Positions 1 to 5,279 of a stretch of 8,527 nucleotides of DNA are shown here, in pieces. The notes under the pieces are model-generated. The model did no database searches, had not been told where the DNA came from, and saw only the letters and a list, made by a program, of their open reading frames with translations. The translations under genes and the position numbers were made by a program. Origin of the DNA: CAYVAP01 sp964343195 (GTDB taxonomy: Bacteria > Bacteroidota > Bacteroidia > J057); NCBI GenBank assembly GCA_964343195.1, contig CAYFIR010000191.1:1-8527 (forward strand). Direction: 5' to 3'. Every line of letters starts with the position of its first letter. Position 1 is the first letter of the stretch.

Positions 1-13
1 AGCAATGCTTTCA

Positions 14-48
14 ATTACGAATTACTGATTACAAATTTCGAATGCGAA
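14..48. repeat. Degenerate heptanucleotide tandem repeat
   Basis: Five consecutive 7-bp units can be read without gaps: ATTACGA, ATTACTG, ATTACAA, ATTTCGA, ATGCGAA. The array ends three bases before the stop codon (complement of 52-54) of the minus-strand truncated gene, so it lies directly at that gene's 3' end. Similar heptamer arrays (STRR-type) are known in cyanobacteria. A second array sits at the 3' end of the PPK2 gene in this window. No function is visible. Confidence 0.5.
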
Positions 49-51
49 GCA

Positions 52-288
52 CTAGTTGCTTCCAGCGCCCAACCCATTTCCGGTTGTATGGCCTCCGTCA
101 GCGGTGTAGGTTTCGTAGGTGTGTTCGTAGTCGCTCACATCGCGACTTGGACCTTCCCCGGTATTTCCTTCTTCCTGCTTGTAAGCGGTGACACGGATTT
201 CGCGGGTTTCTTTTATGGGAACGTCAACCTCTTCCAGATCATTCAGCTTAGCGGCAGCTATGGTGGCGAAGAAGAAGTTGCTTTTCAT
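52..288 (-). pseudogene. Internally deleted paralogue of the 179-aa lipoprotein; probably non-functional
   Basis: This 78-codon frame begins MKSNFFFATIAAA, nearly identical to the first 13 residues of the lipoprotein at 2085-2624 (MKSNFFFATVAAA). It then jumps directly to KLNDLEE and REIRVTAY, matching residues 124-146 of the intact copy (KLNELEA, REIRVYAY). Compared with that copy, residues 14-123 are missing, an in-frame loss of about 330 bp. The missing part includes the rest of the signal peptide and the lipobox cysteine, so the product should be neither exported nor lipidated. The last 30 or so residues have diverged and end Gly/Thr/Asn-rich. The start codon and about 45 bp upstream are almost identical to the intact copy, so expression signals may survive. 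It could instead be a small cytosolic protein, but a decaying duplicate is more likely. Confidence 0.6.
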
Positions 289-567
289 TGCTCTTGAGTT
301 AATGGGTGAAATCTACTTGCAACAGCTCTGGCGAACTCTTCAGTGGCAATACCACCATGCACCAGGAATGCGATAACAAATAATAATTGGAGAGGGAATT
401 TGGTCTGGTAGACCTGATTTCTGCCCACTATCGAAATGGAAAAGCAATGGGATGAAATTGATGCGTCATGAAACAGAAGATTGTTTCGCTGGAAGCAGAT
501 AGCCTCGCGAGATCAATTTCGAGAAGGGAAAGGAATGAGATTGGGGAATTAACATTGGGGAGGATTT

Positions 568-609
568 GAAGGTAGATGGAGAAAGAAAATATTATTTGAT
601 CTTACCTTC
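568..609. other. Hairpin conserved in both duplicated upstream regions (copy A)
   Basis: GAAGGTAGAT (568-577) pairs with ATCTTACCTTC (599-609), giving a 10-bp stem with one bulged base around an AT-rich loop. The same arms and most of the loop recur in copy B at 2900-2941, although neighbouring sequence has diverged. This suggests a retained structural or protein-binding element upstream of the minus-strand genes. There is no terminator-like T run. Confidence 0.4.
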
Positions 610-771
610 AGGATGTTTCAACAAAATGAAACGGTCAATCTCAGATACAATAAGCTTTACGCCGACTTATTTCCCTTGGTTGCATATGTGGCAAAAAAAA
701 TTCATCTCAAGTATTTCCCAAAGCTGTGCCCCAGCTACAAAAACAGCGCCTAAGTGCTGCAAAAGCCACTT

Positions 772-784
772 TTGGGTTACCCAA
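772..784. promoter_or_regulatory. 13-bp palindrome upstream of the enzyme gene, possible operator
   Basis: TTGGGT-T-ACCCAA is a perfect inverted repeat around one central base, ending just before the proposed ATG at 789. The matching position in copy B (TTGAGCCCAGCAG) has lost the symmetry. It could be a repressor site for the + gene or chance. No regulator gene is nearby. Confidence 0.25.
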
Positions 785-788
785 TGAA

Positions 789-1967
789 ATGTTAAAAAAA
801 TTTCACCGCATCCGTTTCCCCTCCCAAATCAACAATCAATTCATGCCTGTCTACCAGTCCCCGACTCTACTTCTCGATGAAAATCGATGCCGAAGAAATA
901 TTTCCCACATGGCTGAGAAAGCCAAACTTCACCACCTTCGCTTCCGGCCTCATTTCAAAACCCATCAATCAAGGGCCATCGGTCAATGGTTCCGAGAAGC
1001 CGGGGTGGATGCCATCACCGTGTCATCCCTTGGGATGGCAGCATATTTTGCTCCAGACTGGAAAGACATCACCGTGGCATTTCCCACCAATATCCTGGAG
1101 ATGAATCGGATCGAAAAACTCGCCCGTGACATTCAACTCAATCTGCTGGTAGAATCTCAGGAAGTGGCCACCTACCTGCAGGAGCATCTTTCTCATTCCG
1201 TCGGCATCTTCCTCAAAATCGATGTCGGCTACCACCGTACAGGCCTCAGTCCCACAGATCAGCAACAGATCGAATCCATTCTCAAGGTGTTAGACCAGTC
1301 CCCAAAGTTGCATTTCAAAGGCTGGCTGGGTCATACAGGCCACACCTATTCCTGCCGCGATACTGCCTGCATCAGGTCCAGACACCAACAAGCCTGTGAG
1401 GTCATGGGTACCCTCCAATCAACCTACAGCAACCGGTATCCCGACGCAATCGTCTCGCTAGGAGACACCCCCAGTTGTAGCGTCAGCGACTCATTCCCAC
1501 ATGTTGACGAAATTCGTCCGGGAAATTTTGTCTTCTACGACCTCACCCAGCGTCACATCGGTTCCAATGATTGCGATCAGATTGCAGTAGCGATGGCCTG
1601 CCCCATTGTAGCCATTCACAAGGATCGGAACGAGTGCGTGGTCTATGGTGGGGGAGTTCATTTCTCGAAAGATCGTCTTGTACAGGGCGATAATAGCCTG
1701 CTCTGGGGGCAAGTGGTACGATCTACTGCTACTGGGTGGGGAACTCCCATTGAAGGCATGTATCTCAGAAGCCTCTCCCAGGAGCACGGGATTGTCAAAG
1801 TACCTCATGAAGAAATGCCAAAACTCCGAGTCGGTGATACTTTGCTCGTCCTTCCAGTCCACAGTTGCATGACGGTCGCCTGTATGCGGCAATATCGAGC
1901 TCTGGATGGAAAGACTATTTCCTGTTGGGATGGAAGATCATCTGATGAAGGCCTGCTACTACAATAG
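789..1967 (+). CDS. D-threonine aldolase / D-serine dehydratase-like PLP enzyme
   Basis: The protein has an alanine-racemase-type N-terminal PLP barrel followed by a D-serine-dehydratase-like C-terminal domain. From the ATG at 789 it is 392 aa. SPTLLLDENRC leads into the barrel. RPHFKTHQ carries the expected Schiff-base lysine (Lys57, codon 957-959). FLKIDVGYHRTG, GHTGHTY and VSLGDTPSCS are the usual barrel loops. LPVHSCMTVAC near the C-terminus supplies the His/Cys pair (His358, Cys360) that binds zinc in eukaryotic D-serine dehydratase. Family members cleave D-threonine or D-3-hydroxy amino acids, or deaminate D-serine; the sequence does not decide the substrate. An in-frame ATG at 843 (374 aa, close to usual family length) and a GTG at 726 are alternative starts. 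789 is preferred because copy B keeps an ATGTTAAAA start-like remnant at 3120, but 843 remains quite possible. It stands alone between two copies of a duplicated lipoprotein locus. Confidence 0.88.
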   Translation: MLKKFHRIRFPSQINNQFMPVYQSPTLLLDENRCRRNISHMAEKAKLHHLRFRPHFKTHQSRAIGQWFREAGVDAITVSSLGMAAYFAPDWKDITVAFPTNILEMNRIEKLARDIQLNLLVESQEVATYLQEHLSHSVGIFLKIDVGYHRTGLSPTDQQQIESILKVLDQSPKLHFKGWLGHTGHTYSCRDTACIRSRHQQACEVMGTLQSTYSNRYPDAIVSLGDTPSCSVSDSFPHVDEIRPGNFVFYDLTQRHIGSNDCDQIAVAMACPIVAIHKDRNECVVYGGGVHFSKDRLVQGDNSLLWGQVVRSTATGWGTPIEGMYLRSLSQEHGIVKVPHEEMPKLRVGDTLLVLPVHSCMTVACMRQYRALDGKTISCWDGRSSDEGLLLQ

Positions 1968-1970
1968 AAA

Positions 1971-1996
1971 AGGCCCCAGCCGGGATGGCGGGGCCT
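1971..1996 (-). terminator. Hairpin terminator between convergent genes
   Basis: AGGCCCC pairs with GGGGCCT (7 bp). After a bulged A, GCC pairs with GGC around a GGGAT loop. On the minus strand the stem is followed by TTTTCT, so it fits a rho-independent terminator for the lipoprotein gene ending at 2085. It begins four bases after the + gene's stop and may serve that gene too, but there is no T run on the + side. Confidence 0.65.
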
Positions 1997-2084
1997 ACAT
2001 GACAGGTAATAGGGGTATGACAGGAGCCTTTGGGGTACAGAAGCGGATAGCCAAGGCCAGAACTATCCTGGGGTTAGGGTTTCT

Positions 2085-2624
2085 CTATCGCTTGATGGCA
2101 ACTTCCTGTGGAATTGCATTGTGGGCTACACCCAGGTTATGGGCATTCACATCGCTGATGCGCTCTTCTCCTCCTACTTCATCCTGGTAGGCATACACAC
2201 GTATTTCGCGCACATCTCCTTCACCATAAACAGGAGCTTCCAGTTCGTTCAACTTTTCTTCAGCGTACTCCAAATTGGGAGTCCAGGTACGATCTTCAGT
2301 CTGAATCCACAGGTCCCGTTCATTTTCAACGACCATGGTCCGAGCGGTTTCGATGTGATTCTCAAAGACAAAGACCTCAGCGATCACAAATTTTCCGAAG
2401 GGGTGGGCATCGGCCTCAACCTCTGCAAGGGCTGTGAAGTGTTCGCGGGAACGGATATCTTCCAGGTCGCTTCTTGTTTCCTCCGAGTCAAAACCTGCCT
2501 GATAGGCCTCATAGTCAAACTCAGCGGTTGTATCAGGGGCGATTGGCTCAAGCATCTGCTTGTCGGCACAGGAGGTAAAGATCACGGCGGCGGCTACGGT
2601 GGCGAAGAAGAAGTTGCTTTTCAT
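2085..2624 (-). CDS. Small acidic lipoprotein of unknown function
   Basis: The 179-aa product starts with a type II signal peptide, MKSNFFFATVAAAVIFTSC. Cys19 in FTSC is the likely lipidated residue, which anchors the mature protein to the outer or inner membrane. The mature part is rich in Glu/Asp (for example FDSEETRSDLEDIRS) and has no cysteine, transmembrane segment or repeat that I can see. An alternating stretch at residues 78-102 (KFVIAEVFVFENHIE onward) and the REIRVYAY segment at 139-146 suggest beta strands. I do not recognise the family. The start is supported by the signal peptide and by near-identity around the start codon with the deleted paralogue at 52-288. No Shine-Dalgarno is seen, which is normal for Bacteroidota. 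A long leader with a conserved hairpin lies upstream. The open frame on the opposite strand is a shadow. Confidence 0.82.
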   Translation of the reverse strand: MKSNFFFATVAAAVIFTSCADKQMLEPIAPDTTAEFDYEAYQAGFDSEETRSDLEDIRSREHFTALAEVEADAHPFGKFVIAEVFVFENHIETARTMVVENERDLWIQTEDRTWTPNLEYAEEKLNELEAPVYGEGDVREIRVYAYQDEVGGEERISDVNAHNLGVAHNAIPQEVAIKR

Positions 2625-3146
2625 TGCTCTTGAGTTAATGGGTGAAATCTACTTGCAACGGCTCTGGCAACATCTTCGGCGAAAGAATCACACGATTGCC
2701 AACAAAGCGACAAAAAATACTACTTATGATGCAAATAGGGTCCAAAGACCTGATTTCAGCCCATTGAGGCCGCATGAAAAGAAAAAGACAGATAGAAAGA
2801 AGGGGGTGACCACTGCTGGGGTCAAAAGGTTCTGGTCTTACCAGAAAGAGAAGGGTAAAGCAAGAGGCGGGAGTGGGGAGTCAACATAGGGAAAAATTTG
2901 AAGGTAGATAGAAGAATGAAATATTATTTGATCTTACCTTCTGTATCTTTTGGAGAATTGAATTGCTCAACTTCAGATACATTTACCTTTACGCCGACTT
3001 TGAAACGAGGGTTGCATGTGAGGTAAAAAAACGTACTCTACAGCGAACACAATCCTCACCTTTACGTGTCAAAAACGGCCCTCAATAGCTGCAATCGCCA
3101 CTTTTGAGCCCAGCAGAAAATGTTAAAATTTTCTAAAAAATTTCAG
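2150..3146. repeat. Copy B of a diverged direct duplication
   Basis: This is the partner of about 145-806. It includes the C-terminal half, signal-peptide region and leader of the lipoprotein gene, and a long upstream region. No intact gene is seen in 2625-3285; that stretch holds duplicated non-coding sequence, the conserved hairpin and a small-ORF remnant. Past about 3146 similarity to copy A stops. Near its right end, ATGTTAAAATTTTC at 3120 followed by AAAAAATTTC resembles the start of the enzyme gene at 789 (ATGTTAAAAAAATTTC). This suggests the ancestral unit included the beginning of that gene. I see nothing recognisable in 3147-3270. Confidence 0.7.
2900..2941. other. Hairpin conserved in both duplicated upstream regions (copy B)
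   Basis: GAAGGTAGAT (2900-2909) pairs with ATCTTACCTTC (2931-2941), with identical arms and equal spacing to copy A at 568-609. Loop changes lie mostly on one side (GAGAAAGAA against AGAAGAATG). It sits about 280 bp upstream of the lipoprotein start, far for a simple operator. Confidence 0.4.
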
Positions 3147-3285
3147 ATCTACCGCTCCCGAGTGTCGATAGGTGTGTTTGCGCTTCCCCCTACACAGGTC
3201 AAACCGCCACACGGTCCTCGACGCCATAGGCCTTGAACCTTCTTATTTGGGACTTTGAAAAAGCGTTCTGGTTGTTGATGGCTTT

Positions 3286-3369
3286 GCTCCCCCTCTTTCC
3301 CGATGAATCGGGAGAACCAAGGACCTACTGATTAATCCCGCATGAGCGGGACTCTAACCAACTGAGCTA
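3286..3369 (-). pseudogene. tRNA-Asn pseudogene with two 16-bp palindromes substituted into it
   Basis: Three blocks (3286-3297, 3314-3335, 3352-3369; 52 bases) are identical to the intact tRNA-Asn at 3456-3529. They cover the 3' acceptor side, the variable/T-stem and anticodon 3' region, and the D arm. Between them, 6 bases of the T loop and stem are replaced by TCCCGATGAATCGGGA (3298-3313). Ten bases of the anticodon 5' stem and loop, including part of the anticodon, are replaced by TCCCGCATGAGCGGGA (3336-3351). The 5' acceptor strand is also different (TTTCTAC in place of AGGAGGA on the + strand), so the acceptor stem cannot pair. Just beyond is another hairpin, CGCTG-GGAAT-CAGCG (3378-3392). 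A short 3' flank (GATGGCTTT) is also shared with the intact gene's terminator. It should not work as a tRNA. Confidence 0.8.
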
Positions 3370-3422
3370 TTTCTACTCGCTGGGAATCAGCGCGGAGCAC
3401 ATCCATTTAATAATCCGAAATG

Positions 3423-3454
3423 CAAAAAAAGCCACCCAATTTTGGATGGCTTTT
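3423..3454 (-). terminator. Rho-independent terminator of tRNA-Asn
   Basis: Read on the minus strand, AAAGCCATCC pairs with GGGTGGCTTT (one U-G wobble) around a short AATT-type loop and is followed by a run of T. It starts directly after the tRNA 3' end. Confidence 0.8.
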
Positions 3455-3455
3455 G

Positions 3456-3529
3456 CTCCCCCTCTTGGACTCGAACCAAGGACCTACTGATTAACAGTCA
3501 GCCGCTCTAACCAACTGAGCTAAGGAGGA
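3456..3529 (-). tRNA. tRNA-Asn (anticodon GTT)
   Basis: Read on the minus strand, the 74-nt sequence folds as a full cloverleaf. TCCTCCT pairs with AGGGGGA as acceptor stem (G-T wobble allowed), with discriminator G. The D arm is GCTC-AGTTGGTTA-GAGC. Anticodon stem GCTGA/TCAGT encloses loop CTGTTAA with anticodon GTT. T stem CTTGG/CCAAG encloses loop TTCGAGT. CCA is not encoded. It has its own promoter and terminator, so it appears to be a single-gene unit. A damaged second copy lies about 90 bp downstream. Confidence 0.97.
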
Positions 3530-3544
3530 TTATTTTTTGCGATG

Positions 3545-3580
3545 CAAATGTAATCTTGCGTCAGAGAACTTTCCAAACAA
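3545..3580 (-). promoter_or_regulatory. Bacteroidota-type promoter of tRNA-Asn
   Basis: On the minus strand TACATTTG (3552 to 3545) matches TAnnTTTG exactly. TTGTTTG (3580 to 3574) lies 21 bp upstream as the -33 element. Initiation a few bases downstream would fall about ten bases before the mature tRNA 5' end. Confidence 0.75.
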
Positions 3581-3692
3581 TTTCTTCAGAATTTTTGATC
3601 AACCCTGCTCTTTTCGTTTGGGATGACAAAGGTGGGGAAAAGATTTTATTTGCACAATAGCCCAGCAAAAAATCTTGATTAAATCATTAAAA

Positions 3693-3740
3693 AAATCGCT
3701 ACTTCCAGACAGACAATCAGGTATCTGGAAGTAGCGATTT
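3693..3740 (-). terminator. Strong terminator of the T9SS-protein gene
   Basis: AAATCGCTACTTCCAGA (3693-3709) and TCTGGAAGTAGCGATTT (3724-3740) form a perfect 17-bp stem with a 14-nt loop. On the minus strand it continues into TTTTTTTAATG. It begins 15 bases after the stop codon of the minus-strand gene. The sequence between it and the tRNA promoter (3581-3692) holds nothing recognisable. Confidence 0.9.
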
Positions 3741-3755
3741 ATCCAGGCCCAGATG

Positions 3756-5045
3756 CTATTGTCCCAAGATGATTATTTCTCTGGTAAAGTATTCCTGATC
3801 TGATCCTGTGGTTTTTAGCCAATATACACCGTTGGCCAGAGCCGGAAGGTTAACCTTTAGCGGGGCATGGGACCGGACCTGATAGGATTGCTCATATACC
3901 TCCTGCCCCATCTGGTCGTAGATTGAGAGCGTATGACTTCCTGTTGGCAGCCCTTCGACAAAAATTGTCCTGGAGGCAGGGTTGGGATATACCGCTATAG
4001 CCAGGTCTGTCTCGGGCTCTATTGCCGTGGTTTCCTCTTCCCTTTTCTTTTCCTGACCAAAAACTCCTGCTATTTCTTCCGGAATCGGTTTGCGTACCCG
4101 CAGGTAATCCAGATAGATGTCAAAATTAATGAAGGAAGAAAGGATAAAGTGATACCCGGACATCTCTGAGCCAGGCTGGGTAACCTGGAACGTATCGGTA
4201 TTTACGCTGTTGTCATTCAGGTTGGCAAAATGGGTGAAAGTCAGATTTCCTTCATCCAGATAAGCCTGGATCTGCCCGTCCCGAAATTCTCCCCGAGGGA
4301 ACCTTATGATGGGGTATTCCTGGCTAATAGAAAACCCATTGTTCGTCGTATCAGCCATATACGCCACCTGATTTAGGGTGTCGAATCCAAAGCCGGACTG
4401 ACGGAAAATCAATCTTGTGATCGTGCTGTCCGCACTGCTAAATCCAAATCCGTTGGAATTGGATACCTTGGCCCGGAATTCAAAAACCCGCTCCTCACCG
4501 AAGGACTCTCTGGTTCTCACAAACTTGAATCGAGGTCCCGGATTGGCTCCACTACTCCCATATTGGAGTATCCCATCATTTACCTCCAGCGTATTGTATT
4601 CTCCTATGGCCTCCCAGCGTGTGGAATCAACCTCTCCAGAGGAGAAGTCGTCAAAGAAATCAAACACTGCTTCCCCACTCGCTGCTACACTCGCCGTATC
4701 ATTTCCATAAAAGACCGTTAGCTTTAGTGTATCCCCAGCGGCTAATGAGGGAATACGTACCCAGAGCGTATTACTCTCTGCTGTCGCGATGCTATCGAGA
4801 AAAAAGGGAAGCTGGTTACAGGCATCGTCCACGATTCGGAGATCCGCTGCATCAGACTGAAGTTTGGCACTGTCCACCAGGGTTTTGGTGTCGAATGCCA
4901 CACTCACAGGCGCATCACTGATAGACTCCGAGCTGGAATTGACGATGCCCATGGTTCGATAATAGGTCCAGCCATCCAGACATGTTTGGGCAAAAGCTCC
5001 ACTGGAAATCAATAGCATCAGATAGAAAAGGGTAATAAATCTCAT
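3756..5045 (-). CDS. T9SS-secreted protein with DUF2341-like domain
   Basis: The 429-aa protein begins with a Sec signal peptide, MRFITLFYLMLLISSGAFA, with cleavage before Gln20. Residues about 25-125 resemble DUF2341: WTYYRTMGIVNSSS, the SDAADLRIVD motif, LWVRIPSLAAGDTLKLTVFYGN. FDFFDDFSSGEVDSTRWE (about 127-144) then opens a concanavalin/LamG-like beta-sandwich region running to about 320 (DIYLDYLRVRKPI). Residues 353-429 form a type A T9SS sorting domain: YPNPASRTIFVEGLP, LSIYDQMGQEV, LANGVYWLKT. The protein should cross the outer membrane by the T9SS and be attached to the surface or released. DUF2341 proteins are often linked to carbohydrate or matrix binding, but no catalytic residues are recognisable. 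The gene is alone, with its own promoter and a strong terminator. It is short for this class, having only one visible adhesion-type module. Confidence 0.88.
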   Translation of the reverse strand: MRFITLFYLMLLISSGAFAQTCLDGWTYYRTMGIVNSSSESISDAPVSVAFDTKTLVDSAKLQSDAADLRIVDDACNQLPFFLDSIATAESNTLWVRIPSLAAGDTLKLTVFYGNDTASVAASGEAVFDFFDDFSSGEVDSTRWEAIGEYNTLEVNDGILQYGSSGANPGPRFKFVRTRESFGEERVFEFRAKVSNSNGFGFSSADSTITRLIFRQSGFGFDTLNQVAYMADTTNNGFSISQEYPIIRFPRGEFRDGQIQAYLDEGNLTFTHFANLNDNSVNTDTFQVTQPGSEMSGYHFILSSFINFDIYLDYLRVRKPIPEEIAGVFGQEKKREEETTAIEPETDLAIAVYPNPASRTIFVEGLPTGSHTLSIYDQMGQEVYEQSYQVRSHAPLKVNLPALANGVYWLKTTGSDQEYFTREIIILGQ

Positions 5046-5095
5046 AGTAATTAGACTTTGTTAGAACTTGATACCCTTGGTGGATTTACTACATC

Positions 5096-5128
5096 CAAAC
5101 GTAACCATATTCAAACCTTTTGAGCCAA
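5096..5128 (-). promoter_or_regulatory. Candidate promoter of the T9SS-protein gene
   Basis: On the minus strand TACGTTTG (5103 to 5096) matches TAnnTTTG exactly. TTG (5128 to 5126) lies 22 bp upstream, slightly wide but acceptable for this phylum. Transcription would start about 45 bp before the ATG at 5045. Confidence 0.55.
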
Positions 5129-5141
5129 GTCAATGGCTCAA
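5120..5141. promoter_or_regulatory. Inverted repeat overlapping the -33 region
   Basis: TTGAGCCA and TGGCTCAA form a perfect 8-bp inverted repeat with a 6-bp spacer. It overlaps the -33 element of the minus-strand gene and lies upstream of the divergent glycosyltransferase gene. It could be an operator acting on either gene. The remaining divergent region (5142-5279) shows no clear + strand promoter. Confidence 0.3.
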
Positions 5142-5279
5142 TGGATTATTTCCAATCAGACTAAAATTATTTAAGAAATTCCTATCCGATATAGGACTCG
5201 AAGAAATTGAAATTTTCTTAGCTTCGTACCAACCACTATCGAGTGGAATCTACCTGGCACCTTCAATACATATTCATAC

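Larger units (their letters stand above)
145..806. repeat. Copy A of a diverged direct duplication
   Basis: This segment aligns in the same orientation with about 2150-3146 (copy B); ends are approximate. Near-identical blocks are the gene start plus leader (262-328 against 2600-2666), a hairpin block (566-612 against 2898-2942) and the block ending in TTTACGCCGACTT (about 640-668 against 2973-3001). Between them similarity is weaker and has indels. The part from 289 to 788 has no convincing intact gene: it holds the leader of the minus-strand gene, the hairpin, a small-ORF remnant and the upstream region of the enzyme gene. Copy A lacks about 330 bp of coding sequence present in copy B. The D-threonine-aldolase-like gene lies between the copies. 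Confidence 0.7.

Noticed and set aside
2121..2633. 170-codon + strand frame opposite the lipoprotein gene
   Set aside because: The minus strand has a clear signal peptide, a lipobox and a paralogue; the + frame is its shadow and has no recognisable features.
2560..2889. 109-codon Lys/Arg-rich + strand frame
   Set aside because: It begins antisense to the lipoprotein signal peptide and runs through duplicated non-coding DNA; copy A does not keep the frame.
145..3146. Composite transposon flanked by repeats
   Set aside because: The repeats hold a lipoprotein gene and its upstream DNA, with no transposase or terminal inverted repeats.
3286..3529. Phage or island attachment site at the tRNA-Asn duplication
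   Set aside because: An att duplication repeats only a tRNA end. Here nearly the whole tRNA is copied within 100 bp with palindromes inserted, and no integrase or cargo lies between.
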